The translations under genes were made by a program, and so were the position numbers. The notes under the pieces are model-generated. The model saw only the letters and a list, made by a program, of their open reading frames with translations, was not told where the DNA came from and did not search any database. From Beroe forskalii (lineage: Eukaryota; Ctenophora; Nuda; Beroida; Beroidae): a stretch of DNA of 64,000 nt. Position 1 is the stretch's first letter, and each line of letters starts with the position of its first letter. The stretch spans positions 113,529 through 177,528 of the forward strand of contig WFMF01000371.1 in assembly GCA_011033025.1 (NCBI GenBank). Direction: 5' to 3'. Shown piece by piece: positions 54,481-64,000 of the stretch.

Positions 54481-57120
54481 GCAGAGAAGGAACGAAGTGA
54501 AGTAGACGTAGTCTACAGCAGGTATTCTGGCTACCGGAGTAGTAGTGTACTCCGTAGTGGATTCTGACATCGCCATGTTGACATCGTCCTCTGAACTCAT
54601 TACAGACATCACACCGAGCAGCTCATGTACTGGTGAGAGTGCACCTAGAGTGGTAGTTCGTTATTATATTGGGGGGAATATTTCACAAAATAGGTATCAT
54701 GGTAAACTATTAAATGGTTAGTGTTTTGATCACGTGACCTGCGTAATACCATGATCACGTGTAACAGTTAAGTGCGGGTGGTTGTAGTGCGCGTTCGTGA
54801 ACAGCAAATTTGTACTAATATGATTTTGTTTCTTGAGCAACAGAATTTGTTGCATTAATTTTATGTACGCAATGTTAAGAAGAGTACAAGTTTCGTGAAA
54901 GACACCCGATTTCGATAAAGCGAGCGGTGGTTCTAATTTAGCGATCTGTGTAAGCGTTCATAACTCATAAGTTGCCGCCGCTGTCTGAACCCCCGCGCGC
55001 GTGAGATAATGGGTATGACAACGTCATACTATTCATAAGAACGAATAACTGTGACACACCAGCGGCAGTCCTGGATCGCTAAATCAGCTAGTTCATGGTT
55101 TGATTCATGGTTTGATTCATCATCATGGTTTTATTCATAGTTTGATTCATGGTTTTATTCATGGTTTGATTCAAACTTTGAGATAGGCTCTTATGTAAGC
55201 AATTATCCTAGGTCAAGCTCGTAACACAATATAAGCTTGTATACCGATACCCTTTAATAAAGGAGCAACAAAACTCAAAAGTGAGGTTGAATCAAAAGAA
55301 GGAGACATAAGGCTGACTCGTGTACACCGCGATGAAAGGGCCCTTTATTTCCATACCAGAGAAAATAGTACTCATTTCCAGAGGAACGTAAGCACATACA
55401 AATGAAACTGAAAGTTTAGTTGCCCCAAGGAATGATGTGGAATGCAATTAGTAATGAATTCTACACGTGACACGTCTTGAAGTTGATATAAACGAATAGA
55501 AGGATCTTTTTAAAATTGTATCAAAATGAATTTACTTGAAATGAATGTATTAATCTACCCATAAAAATACGCTGGTATTTTTAATTCTACTCAACATCCA
55601 AATTGTGGACTGTAGAGTGTAAGCGTAACTGTGGAGTGTAACTGTTATTAGTCATAACATTATCTGTGTGATATCCTGCAATCAAGATGAAACTGAGGAC
55701 TTGAGTAAGGGAGGTATTCTCAATCAATTCACGTGGTTTTTGCTCGACCGAATGCGTGTCACACTACAGACAACAGAATTCAGTGGCCAGTGGGAGTGGG
55801 GTTAATGGGGTTCAAAAACGTCACCAAACTGAACTCTGAGTCAGAACTGTTATCAGTTAAACAGGAGTTGAAGATAGTTTGTGAGATGGTATCAATTTAA
55901 AGCTCATTTTAATCGACACTACAACTAACTGAAGGGCACTGATGTTCATGGTATCGATTATATTAAGGGCGCAGGGCAACTCTTTTCTAAAACTTTGGTC
56001 AACATGTGGATACAACCACGTGCAGCAATGACATAACGCATTTGACGTGCTTTTAATAATTAACGTCATAATTACGAAATAGAACACATGCGCTTCTTGC
56101 ACCAGCCAGCTATCAGGTCAACAGTTCGCTCCAATCTGGCAAATTAATGACAATTGTAAATAATTCATCTGGAAACCCGATCACCACAGGTCACACGTGG
56201 CTTCTGCTGCAAGTGATTAGGATGATGGTTGTTGATGAAGCTTATAATTATTATTGTTATTATTACACGGCAAGTCAACTACTGAAATCAGATGGTGATA
56301 CAAAGACCCATGGGTTCAGGACACGTGCCATGAACTTGAGGTTGTAAGCACGCTCTGCTTCACATGCCATCTATTATAAAGAAAGAATTAAGCTATGTAG
56401 TCACCAATTTGCAGTTCCATACGAAGTTTCACTGGTGATAATTAGTCTCGATAATGATTCTAAAAGCGATTGCAGACCAGCGGTTTCACTGAAGAGTGTC
56501 ACAGATTAAAGCACCGATTTAAGCAGCCGCAATAGGACAAAGGGAGACTGGTTTATAGAGCTGGTTCAAACTTCTACAATACTTGGACAACGTCATGTCG
56601 TCATTTGGTCTTGAGGAAGGGGATCAAATCAGTTTTGGCAGGGCCCGTATGCTGGTTTTAATAGGCCATTATTTTGGACCGATCGGCAAAATGCTTGTAT
56701 TATAGCATGATAGAAAATGTTATTCTTAATATCTCTACTGCAACTGACTGGGAAAAGATAAAAGACAGGGATTCTTTTCTTTGAGTTCTCGAATTACGCA
56801 TACCTTCATTCGTAAATTAACCAGCTTCTAACGTGGTGTATGGTTTAATCTTTCACTGGTCACCCAGACAGATCGGAAATCACTCTTAGAGTTAGACCAT
56901 TTAATGATAAATCTGATGGTCTTCTCTGATCACTTGTTAACATTTCACTGGTCACCCATAAACCAGACCGATGAGAACACTCTTGACCAGTCCAACAATC
57001 ACCATCTGAATGCGCGCCCTGACACGGGACACAAATTCAATGATCAATCTGATGTCAGGTTACTGATCACTCATCACTTTAAAACCATGTCACTGGTCGC
57101 CTGTCTCCAGTTCATTGCTC
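54481..57120. other. No gene recognised; one short repeat
   Basis: 55088-55175 has 6-7 units of CATGGTTTGATT / CATGGTTTTATT. Otherwise anonymous, with only short frames lacking domains. Confidence 0.5.
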
Positions 57121-57330
57121 ATCCTGACACCAATTCACTGATCACCCTGACACCAATTCACTGATCAACCTGACACCAATTCACTGATTACCCTGACACC
57201 AAATCATTGCTCACCCTGACACCAATTCACTGATCAGCCTGACACCAATTCACTGATCACCCTGACACCAGTTCACTGCGCACAGTGACACCAATTCATA
57301 ACTCACCCTGACCCAATTCACTAACACTGC
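57121..57330. repeat. 23-bp minisatellite
   Basis: About nine units of CCTGACACCAATTCACTGATCA, with more degenerate units (TGGTCACC-, CTGATC-containing) spreading on either side from 56860 to 57480. Confidence 0.9.
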
Positions 57331-58021
57331 TTACGCTGACACCACCATTGATCACTGACACTCCAACAATTCACAGATCACCTGATACCTGATTACTGAT
57401 CATACCGACAACAAATTAACTGACCACCCTGACAATGATTCCCTGTTCGCTCTGCCACCAACTCGCTTAACACTGATACCAGGATACTGATCGCTATGAA
57501 ACCAGATAATTTAACACTTTGACACTAGTCGCCAATGAATCTACTTTTCATTGACGTATCTCTGGATACCATTCTACCAAGAACCTTCAAACCAGGCAGC
57601 TGTACAGTGTACACTGTACAGTACGGGAACAATTGCTTTAAAAGTTTGAAAAACGATTGTTTATTTAAGTAAAGATTGTGATATATACGAAGTAAATGAC
57701 TTGATAATACGAGTAAATAATAATTAATGCAACATAATAATTATGTGAAATAATTGGGTGAAATTAGCTGGGCGGCAAAACAAACAAAAACACGGAATAA
57801 CGATGTTATAATATTGCAGATGTAGTGTTTATTCTGTGCTGTGGATATGTATAGAATATCGCGGTGACCGATCCTACGTCATCAGCAGAAATCTTAACAT
57901 GCATATATCTTCCGCTATATAGGGCGTAGCGCTACCGGAATTTCACCGTGTTGTTTGTTGTGATAAGTTGCATCTAATTACGTCGATTAACTTGTACCTT
58001 AAAATTGATGACCAAACACCT
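57331..58021. other. No gene recognised
   Basis: Decaying minisatellite to about 57480, then anonymous sequence. One GTACAGTGTACACTGTAC palindrome is at 57602. Confidence 0.5.
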
Positions 58022-58285
58022 TTAAAGCCATGGACTATAAGCCATGGCTTATAAGCCACGTGCGTGCTGTCGATAACTTACCCATGGACTATTATCCATA
58101 CGTGTGTCTTGGGTGGAAGTATCGACTACACTCTTGACTCTACAAAAGTGTGGAGATAAGTCCATGAAAAATAGTCGGCCTTAAATGTGGTATTACAATC
58201 CACATGACTTGCAGTAGGCCACGTGTGTCTTGTAGACTATAGTCGACACTGTACATAACTCCGAGAAAAGTTGTATAGATCAACG

Positions 58286-58350
58286 CTAGCCAATCAGAGC
58301 GCCGTATCAAACGTCTTATTAACCAATCAAAAGCAAGAGAAGTGATTGGG
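58286..58350 (+). promoter_or_regulatory. Putative CCAAT-box promoter, right P2X7 gene
   Basis: CCAAT at 58290 and 58323, and ATTGG at 58345, about 340-400 bp before the start codon, conserved in the left copy. Immediately upstream are the TATAAGCCATGG / ACACGT motif series (58022-58280). Start site not determined. Confidence 0.35.
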
Positions 58351-58690
58351 GTTATGTTTCCGATTTAATTCTTGTGTTGTGTTGCGATCAGAGCATCTGA
58401 GGGTATCATGTCAAATTCCGTCAATGAACTTCTATTCGGACACTGAGAAGAAACGTCTATCGATATTTTGTTATGATAATGTGTGTTGACGATAGTCTAC
58501 AAGACACACGTAGGATTCGTGGCTTATACTCCACGTCGTGTGTCTTCACCCCAAAACTTGGCGTAGACTTTAGTCGACCTGGCTTATAATCCACGGCAAT
58601 TCTGCTCGGCTCATACCTACGTTAATGATAAGTTAATTAATTTTTGTCAATTTATCCTCTACTCCTCTAGGTAGACATTGAAATTATACC

Positions 58691-59350
58691 ATGTCCAGCA
58701 AAGAGCCCTCCACGACGCCACCCCAAAAACCTCCCCCCTCTCCCTTCAGACTACATCCAGACTTCGACGACATGGATTGGGCCCACTGGACGTGTGCATT
58801 CGATCCGATGAGATCTGATGTCAGTAGTCACAGCAGTGACGATGAACTATGGAGTGAGAAGTCATACGACACAGAGGAGGAGAGTTTGTCGGAAACTGAA
58901 TTTGGATGCAAATGCGGAAAGTGCAAGAAATCAGCAAGTGATGGTCAGAGCAGTGAAGGTAAATTATGTTGTTGTAAAGACATCGACGTGGTTAGAAAGA
59001 TGAATGGCTTCCAAAGGTGCATCACAAATACCGAAATGTTTTATAAAGCAATAAAAAATGAAGATGTACTGGAACTGGTGGTTTATGCTATGACTCAGAA
59101 GAAATTACCGAGAAAAAGTGAAACGGAGGAGTTTTGTAAACTTATGAGGATGGGGAGCTACAAAACATGTCTTAATTTACTCCAAATTGACGGCTACAAA
59201 GATGGAACAGAGAGACGATTCATTCAAATACCGGCCTGTGTGGTTCACTTAGTAAGGGATCTTTATCCCAGTCCTAGTGGAAATTATCTCGGATACAAAG
59301 AACTTTTGGATTTTGAAACTACATGGAAAATCTTTTGTTATGATTTTTAG
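58691..59350 (+). CDS. P2X7 C-terminal-like (zinc ballast) domain protein, right copy
   Basis: An intact 219-codon frame of the same length and layout as 20147-20806: acidic Ser/Pro-rich N-terminus, cysteine cluster (GCKCGKCKK, KLCCC), the CITNTEMF block, and the terminal IPACVVHLVRDLYPSPSGNY segment. Substitutions relative to the left copy are scattered (for example C to F at the first cluster Cys, V to A, R to D) with no stop or indel, so both frames have been kept open since duplication. A candidate splice acceptor (TCCTCTACTCCTCTAG) ends about 19 bp before the ATG, suggesting a non-coding first exon. The protein has no membrane segment and cannot be a channel by itself. Role unknown; intracellular zinc/nucleotide binding is inferred from the P2X7 family. 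Confidence 0.8.
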   Translation: MSSKEPSTTPPQKPPPSPFRLHPDFDDMDWAHWTCAFDPMRSDVSSHSSDDELWSEKSYDTEEESLSETEFGCKCGKCKKSASDGQSSEGKLCCCKDIDVVRKMNGFQRCITNTEMFYKAIKNEDVLELVVYAMTQKKLPRKSETEEFCKLMRMGSYKTCLNLLQIDGYKDGTERRFIQIPACVVHLVRDLYPSPSGNYLGYKELLDFETTWKIFCYDF

Positions 59351-60544
59351 AGTTTTATTAAGAACATGTTGTTTAGGCAACGGTTTAAACAATTTATGAT
59401 CGAGATACTAATTGCTTTTATAGTTTTACATTTCACAAATACTCTTTAAATAGTTTGAGACCATTCCTATCACCAGTTAATTTACCATCTAAACGAAAAT
59501 TTAGTGCATTTTTACCATATCATTGCAATATTGCATAGAAATAATTTTCAATTCAATTCAATATAAAGTTTCACAGCACAAAAATGAAATATATTTTTTC
59601 TCTGGGCTATATAATGAAAGAATGAAGCATCTGGGATGAGCTGAGGGTAGGGACCAAGTCAAATTTAAAATCTGTTAATCTAAGGGCCTCCCATAATTTA
59701 AAATCTGTTAAAAGGGCCTCCCATAATTTTAAAGTAGATCACCTGATTTCTTGATGCAGGAAGGTCCGTAAGTAGAAAGACTATTCGCCACTTAACCGAC
59801 AGGATACAGATCTATTATACAGAGTCAAGGAGAGAGAGAGAAAACAGAGAAGGAGGGAGTTTCCTTGGATTTCAGGGCCCCAGTGTGCAACCACTGCTTT
59901 ACTTCTGATTCCAAACGTGCCTGTAGACAGTCCTGCTGTAAAACATTATACTCAGGAACCAATAACCATGACAAAATTTCAACTTTTGATTGATATCAAA
60001 TTTTAATGAACTGTGGTTGGAAATAAGATGCAATGGTAGGAAAATTTGTTGCATTCAGGTGTCCCTGAGGGCAGTACTACTTTTGATCAATCTTAAATTG
60101 CTCTGAATTCACATTTTTCCATTATTATCAGCTCAGCATTGATTTGAATTGACCGACGTCTGCCACAGATTTATGAGGAGATGCTATCGGTAATAGCCTC
60201 CACGATGCCAGCCATACCCATCCTCTATATTCAGATCTTGAATTTCAAATGAAAAACAGTAAACACACTGTTCTTTCAAACGCTACAATGCAGCAGTCAG
60301 CAACGTATCAGAAAGCACTCCCATAGAACTGATCATAATCTGCACGTGCAGAATACCTGTTACTATATCCATAGCAACGGCGAGACTTAGCCTGGTTTAG
60401 CCTTTGTTACTCTTGATAAGTTCTTGGCAAGCTTAAATTGAATTGTATACGGCGGCACAGACATAATTCACATGCTCTTACGAAATTATAATCAAGATTT
60501 CTTCACAGCTTGAATTACAATCTCTGTCTGGTAACTCAGTAATC
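59351..60544. other. 3' region of the right P2X7 segment
   Basis: Non-coding and shared with the left copy. It contains the empty sites for the LINE (about 60030) and for the 1.94-kb insertion (about 60085). Confidence 0.65.
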
Positions 60545-60765
60545 TGCCAATGCACATCTGGGGCACACCTGGGGCACAAGACACACCTGGGGCACACCTC
60601 GGGCACACCTGGGGCACATCTCGGACAAAATTAATGCACAAAACATATCTGGGGCACAACCACCTGAGAGCACATTTCGGGCACACCTGGGGCACACCTG
60701 GGGCACATCTTGGGCACACCTGGGGCACATCTCGGACACACCTGGGGCACATCTCAGGCACATTA
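60545..60765. repeat. GGGGCACACCTGGGGCACA array
   Basis: Inverted counterpart of 14838-15050. A shorter block in the other orientation lies at 61015-61125, so this region can fold back on itself in the right copy. Confidence 0.85.
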
Positions 60766-61431
60766 TTACGTCATGTTACCTTATTAATATTATAATGATA
60801 TATGTATATTTGCTTTTATGTTGTATATATGGTTCTTATTTTTATACCTAGTTAGGTACTAACCTATTTATAATTCATCACATTCATAATATGTTACCTA
60901 ATTTTCATTGATGATGTTTGGTTGAAATGGTGTAAAATATAACATTCTATTGTTTTATTAACATTCTATTGTTTTATTAGTTTAGTGGTATTTGAACTTA
61001 TTTCAGTAACAGCCCTCAGGTGGTTGTGCCCCAGATATGTTTTGTGCATTAATTGTGTCCAAGATGTGTCTGAGATGTGCCCCAGGTGTGCCAAGGTTGT
61101 GCCCCAGGTGTGCATCGGCAGATTACCGAGTTACCCTCTATCCTTTGAAGAAAACTTGGGTGTAAATGAGACGTTCAACTTATGGTCTCAGAGCAGCAAT
61201 TGTATGTTGATGGGCCAAATTCCTTCAAAGATTTATTGTGACCTGATGGCACCATACCCCACCTCATTGACCTGCAATCAATGAATTATTCATAATGTTA
61301 CACAGAACTATCTTTGTTACACAGAACTTTTTTTAAGTAACAATGCTGCGGACCATCAAAACGAAATACTTTTTGGTTGATATAAGATACAAATTTTCCA
61401 TAACTGGGGAAAGATTAATTAATCAAATTAT

Positions 61432-61497
61432 TTCTTGGTGCTTTAGTGAAGGTTTCATGCTGATGCAAGCATGAAACCTTCACTAAAGCACTAAGAA
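61432..61497. repeat. Conserved hairpin, right copy
   Basis: Near-perfect 30-bp stem as at 13684-13749 (TGCTTTAGTGAAGGTTTCAT arm), differing at one stem base. Loop GATGCA. Confidence 0.7.
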
Positions 61498-61943
61498 TTA
61501 ATTTTAGGACTAATAAACATATCCTGAATGCTCTCAAACTCAGTCCTCAGATACCTTGGGAATATTTTTATCTGCCACACCCTTTTTGGGACTACTCCAA
61601 ATTCTGAAAGAATGCACAAATAATTTTAGCACAACAAGTCATGTAGGGTGTCTAGGATATGGTTTTCAATGATGCTGAATTGATTCCCAGTAACAGTCTT
61701 TCATACCAACCTTCCTGTGAGGCTCTTGTCAATTGGCCTTGGCTACTCAAGAATATCATTTCCTTCATTCTCTGTGAGAAGTCTGTATGAGTCTATGCTT
61801 GGCAAGGACTCAGCTTCAGCCTTCAAGCCTGTTCAGTTTGTCACAAAAAGTTTTATAGATGATATGTGAAATAAATCCATTTAAATAATTCCCAAGATGA
61901 AGACAATGATGATGGATAGGAATGGTTAGAAAATTGGGGGGAG

Positions 61944-63535
61944 TATTATCGACGGCGTATTAGCTTACCCACAGGTTTCGCGCGCAATTCATACCAATGC
62001 GCTATTCGGCGGTCGTAATTTGCGGCCAGCGGCCGCGCGCAACGCGCGTAGCATTTAGCTACGCATGGATGCTGTATCCACCAATTTCATGATAAAATTG
62101 ATTTTTTTGCAATTTCTGGCCAAAATAACATATTATCAATGATACTCATTTTATTTTTTGTGATTTTCATCAATTTTCTGTTTAGTTGATTAAAGTTCAA
62201 AATTCGAATTTTCAAAATTTTATTTGGGAGCCGCGCAATTTCATATGGATCACACAGTTATAAATTCGAGCGCTAGTCAAATCTTCCTTTTGAAGTGAAG
62301 CAACATTGCTGCATTTCTCTTGTGTGCTGTATCAGTGACGTGTCACGAGTCAGCTCGTGTACCAGGCGTCCAGGCCTTGACATCATGATTATAATTGTAT
62401 TCCTTTACGTTGATTTTAAACTGGACAATCCTTATGAATTCACTTAATTGTTTATCTGTTATTCCAGTCTTTATTTATCCTGTTTCCTGACCAGCGCAAT
62501 TTTCTCATATTTGCTGCCTTTCAGGGCAATGTTTTGGTTACAACTCTTACCTAATTTATATTCTCAACTACGTAATGCCTTGGCACTGGTGCTGAGGATT
62601 TGACACTTTTCGATGAGCTAATCAAGACTGGCTCATATTGAAACGTAGACTACAACATAATGTGGTTTTATGGTTGCATTGACTAATTAATTGATAACAT
62701 CGACTCCTCGCATTTACCTTAATTAGCTCTAGCCTTTAGGATGACATCGAGAATCGAGATTCGAGAACTTGTGACAACTTTGTGTATTTGTTTGAGTTTT
62801 CAATGACTGTAGGTACTATGTATAGCTGATTCCAGTATTTTGTTTTATTCATGGAGGTATATGATTATGAATTATTTGATCATCCAGTGTTATTTTCCTT
62901 TCCAAGTTTCCTTTCCTTGCTTATCCAGTTAGGCACATATATCATTTGCTCCGTGTTTTCAATCCTTTAAAGTAGTGGATACTGGACTCAGAATAATTAA
63001 AGTAGTGGATACTGGACTCAGAATAATTGTTTGATATAAACCATACCTGTTTGCAATTTCCAGTCAATTTCGTTGACGTGCTTAATATTAAAAGTTCCCT
63101 TCGAGTTGAAATTGATGCAACATGGTCACAAAATGCACAGCATTCAGTTTAAGTTTTTCTCCTCGATGTTCCCGGCAACAGGGATAATAAATTTGCTTTA
63201 GGCATGCTACATTCCCACCGACTATTTTAGGTTGAACTTGTTACTAGAAATATCTGTGCTTTAATACAACTACAGTTTCATATACAAATTGCCTTCATCT
63301 AAAAATTATCGAATAGCTTGCACAGTCTCCGGGTATTCATATATGAATGCCCGCAGACTGGTGAAAGTCTTTCTTCTTTCATGCAAACCTCTTGTCCTCC
63401 CTGAGGTTATATTATGTTTCCTCTTTCACGACCCTTGGCCTCTGCACACAGCTTTTAACCAAACCCATATCTGACTCTATTATCCCTGTTCGGCTGACCA
63501 CATCTACGACTCACAGCTATAAACCATGGTATTAG
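61944..63535. other. No gene recognised; one tandem duplication
   Basis: 62010-62060 is CG-rich (GCGGCCGCGCGCAACGCGCG). TTAAAGTAGTGGATACTGGA, continuing to a 31-bp unit, is exactly duplicated at 62967-63028. Otherwise anonymous. Confidence 0.5.
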
Positions 63536-63539
63536 GCGC

Positions 63540-64000
63540 CCGTAACGTTCGACGGTCGATCGAATGGAATTGTTCGATCGATCAACTCCGTTTGAACGAC
63601 TGATGTGCTTTAAGCTGGTCCCTAATGACTTCAATCATGTTTAAATGAGCAATATTTAGTTGTTTCCCTAATAGCTCAAAGATTTTCTATCTAAAAAACA
63701 TCAGTCGATCAAATGAACTTGATCGATCGACCAATTCCATTTGATCGAATGGAATTGGTCGATCGATCAACTCCATTTGAACCACTGATGTCCCTAATGA
63801 CTTGAATCGTGTTCAAATGAGCAATATTTAGTTGTTTCCCTAATAGCTCAAAGATTTTCTATTTAAAACACATCAGTCGATCAAATGAAGTTGATCGATC
63901 GACCAATTCCATTCGATCGAATGGAATTGGTCGATCGATCAACTCCATTTGAACGACTGATGTGTTTGAATGGTCCCTAATGAATTGAATCGTGTTCAAA
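63540..64000. repeat. 175-185 bp tandem repeat with GATCGATC hairpins
   Basis: At least two and a half units, with the landmark GATCGATCAACTCC near 63574, 63760 and 63935. Each unit contains a foldback, TTGATCGATCGACCAATTCC mirrored by GGAATTGGTCGATCGATCAA, and the spacer AGCAATATTTAGTTGTTTCC. It continues past the window edge. Confidence 0.85.

Larger units (their letters stand above)
58022..61943 (+). other. Right copy of the P2X7-domain segment
   Basis: A 3.9-kb segment matching 10835-21524 inverted, without the four insertions found there. It contains the motif-rich upstream region, the 219-codon ORF, an AT-rich 3' region, the GTGCCCCAG array, sequence at 60770-60975 missing from the left copy, and the conserved hairpin. 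No transposase or RT. Confidence 0.8.

Overview
The window looks like animal (metazoan) nuclear DNA. It has intron-containing genes with GT-AG splice sites, a class A (rhodopsin-like) GPCR, several families of non-LTR retrotransposon, a gag/protease remnant of an LTR retrotransposon, and very dense MITE, foldback and minisatellite DNA. There is no bacterial-style gene organisation. Repeat style and gene content suggest a marine or early-branching invertebrate, but the phylum cannot be fixed from the sequence.

Layout. 1-10.8 kb: repeats, foldback elements and two 3' LINE fragments (1.3-1.96 kb and 9.08-9.96 kb), with no host gene recognised. 10.8-21.5 kb: a segment coding on the minus strand for a 219-aa protein with a P2X7-receptor C-terminal-like (zinc 'ballast') domain. 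A second copy lies inverted at 58.0-61.9 kb. The left copy is inflated to 10.7 kb by at least four insertions (two LINEs, a foldback-bearing block and a palindromic element); the right copy is 3.9 kb and shows the empty sites. 21.5-31.5 kb: a serine hydroxymethyltransferase (SHMT)-like gene on the minus strand. Eight exons (27915 down to 23393) join in phase to about 416 codons. Exons 3-4 are duplicated downstream, with one exon 3 frameshifted, and exons 1-3 with the 5' flank are duplicated upstream. Each exon 3 is preceded by a minisatellite whose 47-bp unit repeats the exon's own 3' splice site. 33.6-35.7 kb: gag/protease remnant. 35.9-37.6 kb: a MITE split by a LINE; an uninterrupted copy is at 45.5-45.9 kb. 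38.4-39.1 kb: a two-exon gene with two matrin-type zinc fingers. 40.2-40.8 kb: a Ulp1/SENP-like protein whose catalytic residues appear lost. 42.2-44.1 kb: six exons of an RNA polymerase II largest-subunit (RPB1)-like gene, including the [10 protein letters not shown] metal-binding motif, with no N-terminal or later exons found. 46.1-47.7 kb: the last two exons of a GPCR. 48.4-53.5 kb: a roughly 5-kb imperfect palindrome made of arrays of shorter palindromes, with telomere-like TTAGGG/TTTGGG repeats meeting head to head at its centre. 54-58 kb: mostly anonymous sequence with short tandem repeats. 62-64 kb: anonymous sequence ending in a GATCGATC-rich tandem repeat.

The genes do not form one pathway. 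The main themes are inverted duplication at every scale, local exon duplication, and enzyme-family proteins (SHMT-like, Ulp1-like) that lack key catalytic residues. All protein identifications are by motif reading only; no database search was run.
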